A stretch of 7,195 nucleotides of DNA from Pseudomonadota bacterium (GTDB taxonomy: Bacteria > Pseudomonadota > Gammaproteobacteria > SZUA-229), in assembly GCA_030673345.1 (NCBI GenBank), contig DAOVJH010000069.1, positions 1 through 7,195 on the forward strand, read 5' to 3'. A program made the position numbers and the translations under genes. The notes beneath the pieces are model-generated. The model worked only from the letters and a program-made list of their open reading frames with translations, was not told the DNA's origin and ran no database searches. Position 1 is the stretch's first letter; each line of letters opens with the position of its first letter. Shown here piece after piece: positions 1 through 6,665 of this stretch.

Positions 1-425
1 AGTGCACGCTGCTTTAATGTCTTTAAGATTTCAGCAGAAATTTCTACCGCACTTAGATCACCAGCACGGGTTTTAATTCTTGGCACGGCACTATCTGTCT
101 CTGCAAAAGCATATGAATAGTGCGCGTCTTCCACTGATACATCTTCTGTACCACGCCCCATGAAACGTTTTACTGAAATGATCGTATTTAAGGGGTCGGA
201 CACACTGAACTGCTGTGCTTTTGTACCAACGAGCACTTCACTTTCGGAAAAATGCACTACCGATGGTAATAGATGATTTCCATCTGCATCGGGCAAGGTG
301 TCGGCATCACCACTGCGCACAGTAGCAACCAATGAATTTGTCGTACCCAGATCAATACCGACAGCCAGTTTATGCTGGTGCGGCGTGGTTGATTGCCCTG
401 GTTCTGCTATCTGTAAAAGTGCCAT
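1..425 (-). CDS. hscA: HscA, Hsp70-type chaperone for Fe-S cluster transfer (N-terminal part)
   Basis: Translating the minus strand from the ATG at 425 gives 141 open codons up to the window edge, against roughly 620 for the whole family, so only the start of the ATPase domain is present. The first 20 or so residues are a variable leader. They are followed by the phosphate-1 motif IDLGTTNSLVA (about residues 24-34), the LPSVVHF-type strand and the VKRFMGRG segment characteristic of HscA rather than DnaK. HscA is a cytosolic Hsp70 ATPase that binds the LPPVK motif of IscU and, stimulated by HscB, promotes release of the assembled cluster. It starts 35 nt after hscB, as expected in an isc operon. 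The Shine-Dalgarno is weak. The substrate-binding domain, and probably fdx and iscX, lie outside the window. The family assignment is firm because of motif and position. Confidence 0.95.
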   Translation of the reverse strand, partial: MALLQIAEPGQSTTPHQHKLAVGIDLGTTNSLVATVRSGDADTLPDADGNHLLPSVVHFSESEVLVGTKAQQFSVSDPLNTIISVKRFMGRGTEDVSVEDAHYSYAFAETDSAVPRIKTRAGDLSAVEISAEILKTLKQRA

Positions 426-460
426 AATTTAGTATCAGCTCGATTGATCAGCGCTACTGG

Positions 461-1009
461 CTAGCTCATCAACTCGTCTTCAATATCAGCGGTTAAAGTA
501 TTAATTTCTTTTTTTGCTTTTTGCATGAACTGCAACTTGCGTATCCATTCACGTGCATCATCGATCTGATCGGCTTCATATGACTGGGTAAAACCCTGCA
601 TCATTTCACTGGTCGATGATTTTAGTTCTTTTGCCATGGCATCCAGTGCATCAAGCGGGTCGTCTTCATTTTTAATATTTTCCAGACGCTCACGTGTCTC
701 AAGCTGTTGCATCAAAAACGCTGCATCCATCGTCGTTTCATTTTCCAGATTGACATCGGTACCTTTTAATTTCAGCAGGTAGATCGCTCTTAATACCGGG
801 TCTTTTAAAGTCGCCTGCGCTTCATTTATCCATGATGTCTGCTGCATCGACAGGCGTTTTTCCTGATCAGAGCCATTGGCGAACTTGTCAGGATGCAGCT
901 GTTTTTGCAGGGCCATGTAAATTCGCTGAACCTGATTCAGGTCCACATCATATGAAACAGGGAGTTTAAACAACTCAAAAAAGTTGCTACTAAAAATATC
1001 TTTTGACAC
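461..1009 (-). CDS. hscB: HscB, J-domain co-chaperone of Fe-S cluster assembly
   Basis: This 182-residue protein is slightly longer than the E. coli protein of about 171. The N-terminal J domain carries the diagnostic HPD at residues 39-41 in LHPDKFA. The C-terminal half, rich in Leu, Met, Glu and Lys, matches the three-helix domain that binds IscU. HscB stimulates HscA ATPase and delivers IscU to it in the cytosol. The start codon is GTG at 1009. No ATG, GTG or TTG lies in frame upstream before a TAA at 1046-1048, and the next Met is at residue 32, inside the J domain, so GTG is the only sensible start. The upstream sequence is AT-rich with no recognisable Shine-Dalgarno, suggesting weak initiation. 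It lies 45 nt after iscA and 35 nt before hscA. Confidence 0.96.
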   Translation of the reverse strand: MSKDIFSSNFFELFKLPVSYDVDLNQVQRIYMALQKQLHPDKFANGSDQEKRLSMQQTSWINEAQATLKDPVLRAIYLLKLKGTDVNLENETTMDAAFLMQQLETRERLENIKNEDDPLDALDAMAKELKSSTSEMMQGFTQSYEADQIDDAREWIRKLQFMQKAKKEINTLTADIEDELMS

Positions 1010-1054
1010 GGTTATAAATAAACAGATTAAATTTAATAAACGGCTTTAAAAAAG

Positions 1055-1378
1055 TTATACGGTGAAACTTTCGCCACAACCACAGGCTGCTTTTTCTTTC
1101 GGGTTATTAAATTTAAAACCTTCGTTTAGTCCGTCCCTGGTGTAATCAAGTTCGGTGCCATCAAGATAGACCAGGCTCTTTTTATCGACGATAACTTTCA
1201 CACCAGAATCTTCGAACACTTCATCTTCCGGGTTTATTTCATCGACGAATTCGATCACATAAGACATACCAGAACAGCCCATGGTTTTCACACCCAGACG
1301 CAGACCAACGCCCTTGCCGCGATTATCCAGAAAAGCTTTAACACGTTCTGCTGCTGGTTCTGTTAATGTAATTGCCAT
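1055..1378 (-). CDS. iscA: IscA, A-type Fe-S carrier protein
   Basis: This 107-residue protein has the usual IscA length. The three ligand cysteines stand where the family has them: Cys35 in MGCSGMSY, and Cys99 and Cys101 in the C-terminal CGCGESF. A-type carriers bind iron or a [2Fe-2S]/[4Fe-4S] cluster between two subunits and hand clusters from the IscU system to apo-proteins in the cytosol. Its position directly after iscU, with a 33-nt gap, and directly before hscB distinguishes it from ErpA and SufA, which share the motifs. The start is ATG at 1378, giving the standard [14 protein letters not shown]-terminus; a purine-rich stretch (AGAGA) upstream could serve as a modest ribosome binding site. 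Nothing is missing or rearranged. Confidence 0.97.
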   Translation of the reverse strand: MAITLTEPAAERVKAFLDNRGKGVGLRLGVKTMGCSGMSYVIEFVDEINPEDEVFEDSGVKVIVDKKSLVYLDGTELDYTRDGLNEGFKFNNPKEKAACGCGESFTV

Positions 1379-1411
1379 CTTTATATCTCTGTTTTAACGT
1401 TCGATAATAGT

Positions 1412-1789
1412 CTAATTATTTTTCTGTTTGTAATCAGCCACAGCTGCATTGATCGCATCTTCAGCGAGCACAGAGCAATGAATCTTTACTGGCGGCAATG
1501 CCAGTTCTTCAGCAATCTCTGTGTTTTTGATAGCCTGCGCTTCATCCAGCGTCTTGCCTTTGACCCACTCAGTAAGTAAAGAACTCGAAGCTATCGCGCT
1601 ACCACAACCGTATGTCTTAAACACAGCATCTTCGATAACGCCTTCATCACTCACTTTAATCTGCAGCTTCATCACGTCACCACAGGCAGGTGCACCGACC
1701 ATACCGGTACCGACATTATCAGCACTGTCGAAACTGCCGACGTTGCGCGGGTTTTCATAATGATCTAAAACTTTTTCACCATATGCCAT
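1412..1789 (-). CDS. iscU: IscU, Fe-S cluster assembly scaffold
   Basis: This 125-residue scaffold receives sulfur from IscS and iron, builds a [2Fe-2S] cluster and passes it on with HscA and HscB. The three cluster cysteines are Cys36 (APACGDVMKL), Cys62 (TYGCGSAIASSS) and Cys105 (KIHCSVLAEDA). Asp38 next to the first is the conserved residue that governs cluster lability. The HscA recognition motif LPPVK is intact at residues 98-102, followed by the conserved His104. The N-terminus MAYGEKVLDHYENPRNVGSF is canonical, and an AAGG Shine-Dalgarno lies 8 nt before the ATG. The C-terminal domain found in NifU is absent, so this is the short housekeeping IscU type. It follows iscS after a 93-nt gap, the widest inside this operon. 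Confidence 0.98.
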   Translation of the reverse strand: MAYGEKVLDHYENPRNVGSFDSADNVGTGMVGAPACGDVMKLQIKVSDEGVIEDAVFKTYGCGSAIASSSLLTEWVKGKTLDEAQAIKNTEIAEELALPPVKIHCSVLAEDAINAAVADYKQKNN

Positions 1790-1882
1790 AACTATAACCT
1801 TCTATTCTGAAACGCTCACATCTATTAGATGCGGCAATAATATGTTCGTTCGCTTTATATTCTGTATTAACAATTCGTTGTT

Positions 1883-3124
1883 CTAATGTGCTGCCCACTC
1901 GATGCTATCAAGGTCAATGCCGTCTTTATACATGTCCCACAACGGTGACAGTTCGCGTAACTTTTCTACCGCTTTACGTACATATCTGATGGTACGGTCA
2001 ATCTCTTCGTCCGTGGTAAAACGACCCATGGTGAAGCGGATTGAACTATGTGCAAGCTCATCATTTCGGCCTAATGCGCGCAATACATAACTTGGCTCCA
2101 GGCTGGCGGATGTACAGGCACTGCCACTGGAGATCGCCAGATCACTCAATGCCATCAACAGGCTCTCGCCTTCTACGTAATTGAAGCTGATATTTATATT
2201 GCCTGCGATACGGTGGTCGATATCACCATTGACATAGACTTCTTCCATGTCTTTAACACCGTCATATAATTTATTTCTCAGTTTTAACAGGCGTTTATTT
2301 TCTTCGACCATCTCTTCTTTTGCAATCCTGAACGCTTCACCCATACCAACGATCTGATGGGTCGCTAATGTACCGGAACGCATGCCGCGTTCATGGCCAC
2401 CGCCATGCATCTGCGCTTCCAGACGTACACGGGGTTTCCTCTGTACGTAGAGTGCACCGATGCCTTTAGGGCCATAGATCTTATGAGCGGAAAAACTCAT
2501 CAGGTCAACCGGCAGCTCTTCCAGATTTATATCGACCTTACCTGCACTCTGCGCAGCATCGACATGAAAAATAATCTTTCTTTCACGACATATCTTGCCG
2601 ATCGCTTCGATATCCTGGATCACACCGATCTCATTATTAACATGCATGATAGAAACCAGTGTAGTGTCATCACGCAGGGCATCCTCAAGCACCTTAAGAT
2701 CGATCAGACCATTTTGCATCGGATCAAGATACGTTACTTCGTAGCCTTCACGTTCCAGCTGGCGGCAACTATCCAGAACCGCTTTATGTTCAGTTTTACA
2801 GGTAACGATGTGTTTGCCGCGTTTGTGATTAAAGTGCGCGACACCTTTGATAGCAAGATTATCTGATTCGGTAGCACCTGAAGTAAAAATAATTTCCTTC
2901 GGGTTAGCACCGACCAGGTCAGCCACCTGTTTACGTGCATTTTCGACAGCCGCCTCAGCAGTCCAGCCAAAACTGTGGCTGCGTGATGCAGGGTTACCAA
3001 AACTGCTATCAGGTCCCATATACTTGAGCATTTCTGTTACCACGCGTGGATCTATCGGCGTGGTCGCAGAGTAGTCTAAATAGATTGGCTGCTCTTTTGA
3101 TTCATGGGTTGTTTGATCACTCAC
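1883..3124 (-). CDS. iscS: IscS, housekeeping cysteine desulfurase
   Basis: This PLP enzyme converts cysteine to alanine and holds the sulfur as a persulfide for IscU and other acceptors. Counted from the GTG at 3124 the protein has 413 residues. It shows the IscS start motif [11 protein letters not shown], His113 ([10 protein letters not shown]), Asp189 and Gln192 ([10 protein letters not shown]), the PLP lysine Lys215 ([12 protein letters not shown]) and the catalytic loop Cys337 ([21 protein letters not shown]). The C-terminus [21 protein letters not shown] matches the IscU-docking tail of E. coli IscS almost residue for residue. Two GTG starts compete: 3133 (416 residues) has no ribosome binding site, while 3124 has TAAGG 8 nt upstream, so I chose 3124. 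The gene begins shortly after the stop of the other desulfurase, implying translational coupling. Confidence 0.98.
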   Translation of the reverse strand: MSDQTTHESKEQPIYLDYSATTPIDPRVVTEMLKYMGPDSSFGNPASRSHSFGWTAEAAVENARKQVADLVGANPKEIIFTSGATESDNLAIKGVAHFNHKRGKHIVTCKTEHKAVLDSCRQLEREGYEVTYLDPMQNGLIDLKVLEDALRDDTTLVSIMHVNNEIGVIQDIEAIGKICRERKIIFHVDAAQSAGKVDINLEELPVDLMSFSAHKIYGPKGIGALYVQRKPRVRLEAQMHGGGHERGMRSGTLATHQIVGMGEAFRIAKEEMVEENKRLLKLRNKLYDGVKDMEEVYVNGDIDHRIAGNINISFNYVEGESLLMALSDLAISSGSACTSASLEPSYVLRALGRNDELAHSSIRFTMGRFTTDEEIDRTIRYVRKAVEKLRELSPLWDMYKDGIDLDSIEWAAH

Positions 3125-3132
3125 TCTCTTCA

Positions 3133-3137
3133 CCTTA
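3133..3137 (-). promoter_or_regulatory. Ribosome binding site that decides the iscS start
   Basis: On the minus strand TAAGG lies 8 nt before the GTG at 3124-3122. The other in-frame GTG (3133-3131) overlaps this motif and has nothing Shine-Dalgarno-like before it. The site begins 4 nt after the TAA of the preceding desulfurase gene, so ribosomes finishing that gene could reinitiate here. Confidence 0.6.
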
Positions 3138-3141
3138 CAAG

Positions 3142-4287
3142 TTAAACAGTCGCAGCCATCATCACTGACGAATGTTGATTTATATCTATGATGTCGCTCA
3201 AAGCCGTTAACAGCGCTTCGACATCCGACATCGTATTGTTCTTTCCAAAGCTAACTCTTATCGCAGAGTTAGCCAGTGCATCGGGAACCTTCATCGCCTT
3301 CAATACGTGGCTAGGTTCAGCTTTACCGCTAGTACATGCCGAGCCGCTTGATACAGCTATCGCTTTTCTATCCAGCTGCATCAGCATGGTCTCACCATCG
3401 AATCCTTCGATACCAAACTGTACTGTGTTCGGCAGACGCTTTGCCTTTTCGGCAAAGGCAGTTACCGTACTAAATTCTTTTAAACCTTCCTCTAAAGCCT
3501 CGCGCAGCTTGTACGTGTGTGCTGCAGTCGCCTCTAATTCAGCCATCGCTAGCTCTGCAGCCCGACCAAAACCGACGATTGCAGGGACATTTTCCGTTCC
3601 TGCACGCAGGTTTTTTTCCTGCGAACCGCCAAACTGTAACCGGCTAATCGGTAAGCGTTTGTCTAATATCAAAGCCCCGACGCCAACCGGGCCATATAGT
3701 TTGTGCGCTGAGATCGTCATCGCATGAACGCCGCTCTCGACGAAATTCAGCGCTATTTTTCCTGCCGCCTGTGACGCGTCAGTATGAAAAAAACAATCAC
3801 GCTCAGCGGTGAACTGGATCAATGGCGCCAGGTCCTGTATCACGCCGGTTTCATTATTCGCTGCCATCACCGATACCAGTGATGTCTGCTCACTCACTAC
3901 CCGCTCTAAAGCAGCAAGGTTTATGCTGCCATTTTCGTCTGCTTGCACGATATCGACTGTAGAAGACAGATGCCGGGCCGGTTCTAATAACGACATGTGC
4001 TCGACCGCGCTTACAGCAACACGACTATCCGTGTTGCGCTTGCTAAATCCGTTTAACAATAGATTATTTGACTCTGTGCCGCCGCTGGTAAAGATTACCT
4101 GCTCTGCTCTGGCACCGGCTAAACGTGCGACTGATTCACGTGCCTGTTCGATCGCGTCTTTCTGCATGCGACCAAACCGGTGTACGCTGGACGGGTTGCC
4201 TGTTATCTGCCCCATGTAAGGCAGCATGGCCTCTAAAACTTTTTCATCCAGAGCCGTTGTCGCATTATTGTCAAGATACACAGCCAT
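3142..4287 (-). CDS. Second, NifS-type cysteine desulfurase inside the isc operon
   Basis: This is a 381-residue class V fold PLP enzyme, distinct from the IscS encoded next to it. From the ATG at 4287 it has the NifS-like start [11 protein letters not shown], His97 ([10 protein letters not shown]), Asp170 and Gln173 ([10 protein letters not shown]), PLP lysine Lys196 ([10 protein letters not shown]) and a group I loop with Cys318 ([20 protein letters not shown]). All catalytic residues are therefore present and it should be active. It lacks the SPLW...IEW tail through which IscS docks IscU, ending instead in a short MMAATV-type tail. The product is most like NifS/IscS2 proteins; which acceptor it serves is unknown. 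A GTG at 4293 would add two residues, but ATG fits the family better. It starts 19 nt after iscR and ends just before iscS, so all three are one transcript. I give no symbol because nifS and iscS2 are both used loosely. Confidence 0.93.
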   Translation of the reverse strand: MAVYLDNNATTALDEKVLEAMLPYMGQITGNPSSVHRFGRMQKDAIEQARESVARLAGARAEQVIFTSGGTESNNLLLNGFSKRNTDSRVAVSAVEHMSLLEPARHLSSTVDIVQADENGSINLAALERVVSEQTSLVSVMAANNETGVIQDLAPLIQFTAERDCFFHTDASQAAGKIALNFVESGVHAMTISAHKLYGPVGVGALILDKRLPISRLQFGGSQEKNLRAGTENVPAIVGFGRAAELAMAELEATAAHTYKLREALEEGLKEFSTVTAFAEKAKRLPNTVQFGIEGFDGETMLMQLDRKAIAVSSGSACTSGKAEPSHVLKAMKVPDALANSAIRVSFGKNNTMSDVEALLTALSDIIDINQHSSVMMAATV

Positions 4288-4306
4288 TAGCACATCCAGG
4301 AAACGA

Positions 4307-4753
4307 TTAAACGTTTATGATTTCATCCTGACGTACTTTTATATCCTTCGCTGATTCCTGAGCCATGATCTCCGATAAGCTAATACCATCGAGGAACGAA
4401 CGAATCTCATTACTTAACTCTTGCCACAGGTCATGAGTCAAACACTGATAAGCACCATGACAGCCACCACTATCACTGCAATCGACGACCTTACAGCTCT
4501 CATCGACCGCCAGGATGATATCTGACACACTCACCTCATCGACACTTTGTGTCAATTTATATCCACCGCCAGGACCGCGTGTACTGGTCACAATATCGTT
4601 TCGGCGCAGCTTGGCAAACAGCTGTTCGAGATATGACAGGGAAATACCCTGACGCTCTGAAATCGCAGCTAGTGAGACCGGCCCACCGCTCTGATGCAAT
4701 GCCAGATCAAGTACCGCGGTTACCGCATAACGGCCTTTAGTGGTTAAACGCAT
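4307..4753 (-). CDS. iscR: IscR, Fe-S-sensing Rrf2-family repressor
   Basis: This 148-residue Rrf2 regulator senses Fe-S status and controls its own operon. The N-terminal winged helix (MRLTTKGRYAVTAVLDLA, then a recognition helix near SLSYLEQLFAKLRR and a wing at TRGPGGGYKL) is canonical. Glu43 sits at the position that in E. coli IscR discriminates between the type 1 and type 2 DNA motifs. The [2Fe-2S] ligands Cys92, Cys98, Cys104 and His107 are all present (DCSDSGGCHGAYQCLTH). There is one additional cysteine, Cys87. The ATG at 4753 is preceded by a strong GGGAGG at 8 nt spacing. As first gene of the operon, downstream of two IscR-type operators, it fits autorepression by the cluster-bound form, relieved when clusters are scarce. 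Confidence 0.98.
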   Translation of the reverse strand: MRLTTKGRYAVTAVLDLALHQSGGPVSLAAISERQGISLSYLEQLFAKLRRNDIVTSTRGPGGGYKLTQSVDEVSVSDIILAVDESCKVVDCSDSGGCHGAYQCLTHDLWQELSNEIRSFLDGISLSEIMAQESAKDIKVRQDEIINV

Positions 4754-4799
4754 ACAAAATGCCTCCCAGTAAATGGGGGAAAGTTTGGAATAAAGGGGA

Positions 4800-4829
4800 A
4801 TTTTACTTAATTCCGACTAATTTAGTCAA
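4800..4829 (-). promoter_or_regulatory. Probable sigma70 promoter of the isc operon
   Basis: Reading the minus strand, a -35 box TTGACT (4829-4824) and a -10 box TAAAAT (4805-4800) are separated by 18 nt. Each matches the sigma70 consensus at five of six positions. Transcription would start near 4793, leaving a leader of about 40 nt before iscR that includes its ribosome binding site. The -35 box lies inside the downstream IscR operator. A second -10-like TATACT at 4834-4829 has no good -35 partner, so I rank it lower. Confidence 0.7.
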
Positions 4830-4833
4830 GTAT
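4809..4833 (-). promoter_or_regulatory. IscR type 1 operator, promoter-proximal
   Basis: The 25-bp minus-strand sequence beginning ATACTTGACT and continuing through TTAGTCGG fits 22 of 25 positions of the type 1 IscR consensus as I recall it from E. coli (ATA, then SYYGACT, a WWW centre, AGTC, ending TAT). The GACT and AGTC half-sites are perfect and symmetric. It covers the -35 box of the isc promoter, which would make bound IscR a direct repressor. Confidence 0.78.
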
Positions 4834-4858
4834 AAGACCAAGTATTTTAGTCAGGTAT
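4834..4858 (-). promoter_or_regulatory. IscR type 1 operator, upstream copy
   Basis: The next 25 bp upstream begin ATACCTGACT and match about 20 of 25 positions of the same consensus. The GACT half is perfect and the other half is degraded (ACTT instead of AGTC). It abuts the proximal operator with no spacer, giving a tandem with 25-bp centre-to-centre spacing. By position it lies upstream of the -35 box. A weaker site next to a strong one suggests cooperative binding, which is an inference. Confidence 0.6.
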
Positions 4859-4872
4859 TACTTAAGTGATAG

Positions 4873-4903
4873 AAAAAACCGCAACTTATTGATTTCAAAG
4901 TTG
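4873..4903 (-). terminator. Possible weak intrinsic terminator after cysE
   Basis: On the minus strand CAACTT (4903-4898) pairs with AAGTTG (4887-4882) around a 10-nt loop. After three bases (CGG) comes a run of six T (4878-4873). The position, 40 nt after the cysE stop and before the isc promoter, is right. The stem is short and AT-rich, and the gap before the T run is larger than usual, so read-through from cysE into iscR remains possible. Confidence 0.42.
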
Positions 4904-4942
4904 TAAAAGCAACAATCAGGATGATTGAGCAGGATTTTCAGG

Positions 4943-5731
4943 CTAATTTGTTTCTATTTTTTCTGCATCATCATCATCGGTATCCGGTGTATTGGTAGAC
5001 AGACTGCAGGAACCAAGATCCGGTAGATTACTGACATCAATCTCTGCACCAAATTGTTTCAGCGCACCGCACATGGTTTCCATTTTTTCGTCCATAGCGT
5101 GAATATGATCCAGCATTTTATTAATGGCTGTTGCTACCGGGTCAGGCGCATCGCTGGTCGCACCGTAAGCATCAAACCCCAGCTTATGTGCTATCTCATT
5201 TCGTTTTATCTGTGTTTCATCATGGTGATGATGAATAACACGCCCAGGCACACCAACGACCGTTGAATCCTGCTCAACATCCTTTGTTACCACAGCATTT
5301 GAGCCGATGCGGACTCCCTCGGCCAATACGATAGGCCCTAAAACCTTAGCGCCAGCGCCAACGACAACATTGTTTTGCAATGTGGGATGCCGTTTGCCTG
5401 CCTTCCAGCTGGTACCACCTAATGTGACGCCATGATACAAGGTACAGTCATCGCCGATCTCAGCGGTCTCACCTATTACAACGCCCATGCCATGGTCAAT
5501 AAAAAATCGACGGCCAATCGTCGCGCCTGGATGAATTTCTATGCCTGTAAGCCATCGTGAAAGATGCGACGACCAGCGCGCAAGCCAGTTAAGCCCGATA
5601 TTCCATAACATATGATTTAGACGATGCAAGATCACCGCATGAAGCCCCGGGTAGCAGGTCAATACTTCCCAGGTATTTCTTGCTGCCGGGTCACGGTCGA
5701 ATACGCACTTTATGTCTTCACGAATACTGAT
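4943..5731 (-). CDS. cysE: CysE, serine O-acetyltransferase (apparent ATC start)
   Basis: CysE acetylates serine with acetyl-CoA to give O-acetylserine, the first step of cysteine synthesis, and so supplies the substrate of the desulfurases downstream. The first conventional start in this frame is TTG at 5662 (239 residues), but it drops the conserved N-terminus. Upstream, the frame stays open to a TAG at 5749-5747 and encodes [31 protein letters not shown], a typical short-type CysE N-terminus. A GAGGA ribosome site precedes an ATC at 5731, giving 262 residues, the normal length. Counted from there, the catalytic His80 is in FIDHGMG, the acidic partner Glu65 in IEIHPG, and a left-handed beta-helix of hexapeptide repeats follows to about residue 160 ([26 protein letters not shown]). 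The C-terminus has HHHHDE and an Asp-rich tail. It lies 37 nt after the DUF2797 gene. Confidence 0.9.
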   Translation of the reverse strand: MSIREDIKCVFDRDPAARNTWEVLTCYPGLHAVILHRLNHMLWNIGLNWLARWSSHLSRWLTGIEIHPGATIGRRFFIDHGMGVVIGETAEIGDDCTLYHGVTLGGTSWKAGKRHPTLQNNVVVGAGAKVLGPIVLAEGVRIGSNAVVTKDVEQDSTVVGVPGRVIHHHHDETQIKRNEIAHKLGFDAYGATSDAPDPVATAINKMLDHIHAMDEKMETMCGALKQFGAEIDVSNLPDLGSCSLSTNTPDTDDDDAEKIETN

Positions 5732-5738
5732 GTAACTA

Positions 5739-5743
5739 TCCTC
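5739..5743 (-). promoter_or_regulatory. Ribosome binding site for the ATC start of cysE
   Basis: GAGGA on the minus strand lies 7 nt before ATC (5731-5729). It is a good Shine-Dalgarno with ideal spacing, and the codons that follow read straight into the conserved REDI motif. No such motif is apparent at correct spacing before the TTG at 5662. Confidence 0.6.
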
Positions 5744-5768
5744 AAACTATTTTTATCTTGCAGCTATG

Positions 5769-6599
5769 TTATACGAAATCGACTTCAATGTTATACCCTG
5801 AAAATTTACGGATATTCAGCACTCCGGAATCCAGAATAAGATACTGTCCTTTAATCCCTTTCAATATTCCTTCTAACTCTGCCTGTTTATCAAAATTAAG
5901 TGACTTAATTTTTTCAGGGTATTCAGATACCGGGAACTTGATTTCGACAACATTCTCATCGATAGCCTCTAGCGAGGCTTCACCCTGTTCCTTTTTTATA
6001 TCGGCAATTTCAGTTGAACATTCAGCCAGCAGTTCATCACGTATCGTTTTCAGGTCAAGCGGCTCAGCTTCGAATTTAAGCATCTTTCGCCAGTCTGTCC
6101 GGTCAGAGACATGTTTTTTTAACACTACCTCTAACAACCCCGACTGCAGACGATTTTCCACCTTAAAGATCGGCAGCGCCTGACCTGCACCCTGATCGAT
6201 CCAGCGTGTCGGTATCTGCGTACCACGGGTAATACCCACTTTGATGCCGGATGAATTGGCCAGATAAACATAATGCGGGATAAAGCAGTTTGCTTCACCC
6301 CACTCTGGTTGCCTGCAGGTACCTTCAGCATAATGGCAGGTCTCAGGTTTCATGATGCACATATCACATGAAGCAAGACGCCTGAAACAGGGGTAACAAT
6401 GTCCCTGAGCAAAACTTTTACTGGTTTTACGACCACAGGCCACGCAGTGGATTTCGTTTTTATAGGCAAGTTTTATCGTCTGGCCGATATGTTCGTTCAT
6501 CGGCAGTAACTCGCTACCGATTGGCAACTGGTATTGCACCGGCTGATCATCTGCATGATCCCCCAGTACGCTCTGCATTTTTTTTATATTTCCGATCAT
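5769..6599 (-). CDS. DUF2797-type cysteine-rich protein of unknown function
   Basis: I recognise this 276-residue protein as resembling the uncharacterised DUF2797 family; no function is established to my knowledge. Residues 50-105 carry nine cysteines: C52-x2-C55, C68-x2-C71, C78-x2-C81, C88, C95 and C105. That is enough for two zinc sites, or a zinc and an Fe-S site. Residues 110-175 (YVYLANSSGIKVGITRG, PTRWIDQGA, then Glu157 and Trp170) follow the order of conserved residues in GIY-YIG nucleases and T5orf172 domains, which is my inference. The C-terminal third is acidic and Lys-rich with no obvious motif. No signal peptide or membrane segment is seen, so it should be cytosolic. The ATG at 6599 has only a weak ribosome site; Met8 is an alternative start. 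Its spacing to cysE suggests cotranscription. Confidence 0.82.
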   Translation of the reverse strand: MIGNIKKMQSVLGDHADDQPVQYQLPIGSELLPMNEHIGQTIKLAYKNEIHCVACGRKTSKSFAQGHCYPCFRRLASCDMCIMKPETCHYAEGTCRQPEWGEANCFIPHYVYLANSSGIKVGITRGTQIPTRWIDQGAGQALPIFKVENRLQSGLLEVVLKKHVSDRTDWRKMLKFEAEPLDLKTIRDELLAECSTEIADIKKEQGEASLEAIDENVVEIKFPVSEYPEKIKSLNFDKQAELEGILKGIKGQYLILDSGVLNIRKFSGYNIEVDFV

Positions 6600-6628
6600 T
6601 TATCTTTTTCAGCCAATCCTGTTTTTTT

Positions 6629-6654
6629 ATTATCTATTTTTATTATCTATTTTT
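6629..6654. repeat. Perfect 13-bp tandem repeat, two copies, in an AT-rich gap
   Basis: The plus-strand unit ATTATCTATTTTT occurs twice back to back (6629-6641 and 6642-6654), preceded by a further run of seven T at 6622-6628. It fills most of the 66-bp gap between the aminotransferase and the DUF2797 gene. On the minus strand each unit contains GATAAT, a -10-like hexamer, but no convincing -35 box is visible. It looks like replication slippage rather than an assigned site. Confidence 0.7.
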
Positions 6655-6665
6655 AATCCTATTTT

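Noticed and set aside
1869..1882. Small inverted repeat AACAA-TTCG-TTGTT immediately after the iscS stop
   Set aside because: The stem is five AT-rich pairs. On the transcribed strand the loop reads CGAA, not the stable UUCG, and there is no T run. iscU is clearly in the same operon, so a terminator is unlikely.
1790..1882. Search for a small RNA, riboswitch or promoter in the 93-nt iscS-iscU gap
   Set aside because: Only a short AGATG/CATCT inverted repeat and AT-rich sequence are visible. Nothing matches a promoter with both boxes or a known RNA motif.
2393..2866. 157-codon open frame on the plus strand
   Set aside because: It lies wholly antisense to iscS, whose motifs are continuous there. 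Its translation shows no domain, and long antisense frames are common opposite strongly coding genes.
3188..3727. 179-codon open frame on the plus strand, with another at 3809-4219
   Set aside because: Both are antisense to the second cysteine desulfurase and have low-complexity Ser/Ala-rich translations typical of shadow frames.
5216..5235. Inverted repeat TTCATCA / TGATGAA inside cysE
   Set aside because: It arises from a run of His codons followed by Asp and Glu codons (HHHHDE). There is no T run and no reason to see a regulatory hairpin.
5758..6183. 141-codon plus-strand frame, Ser-rich
   Set aside because: It is antisense to the DUF2797 gene, and its composition reflects reverse-complemented Glu and Leu codons.
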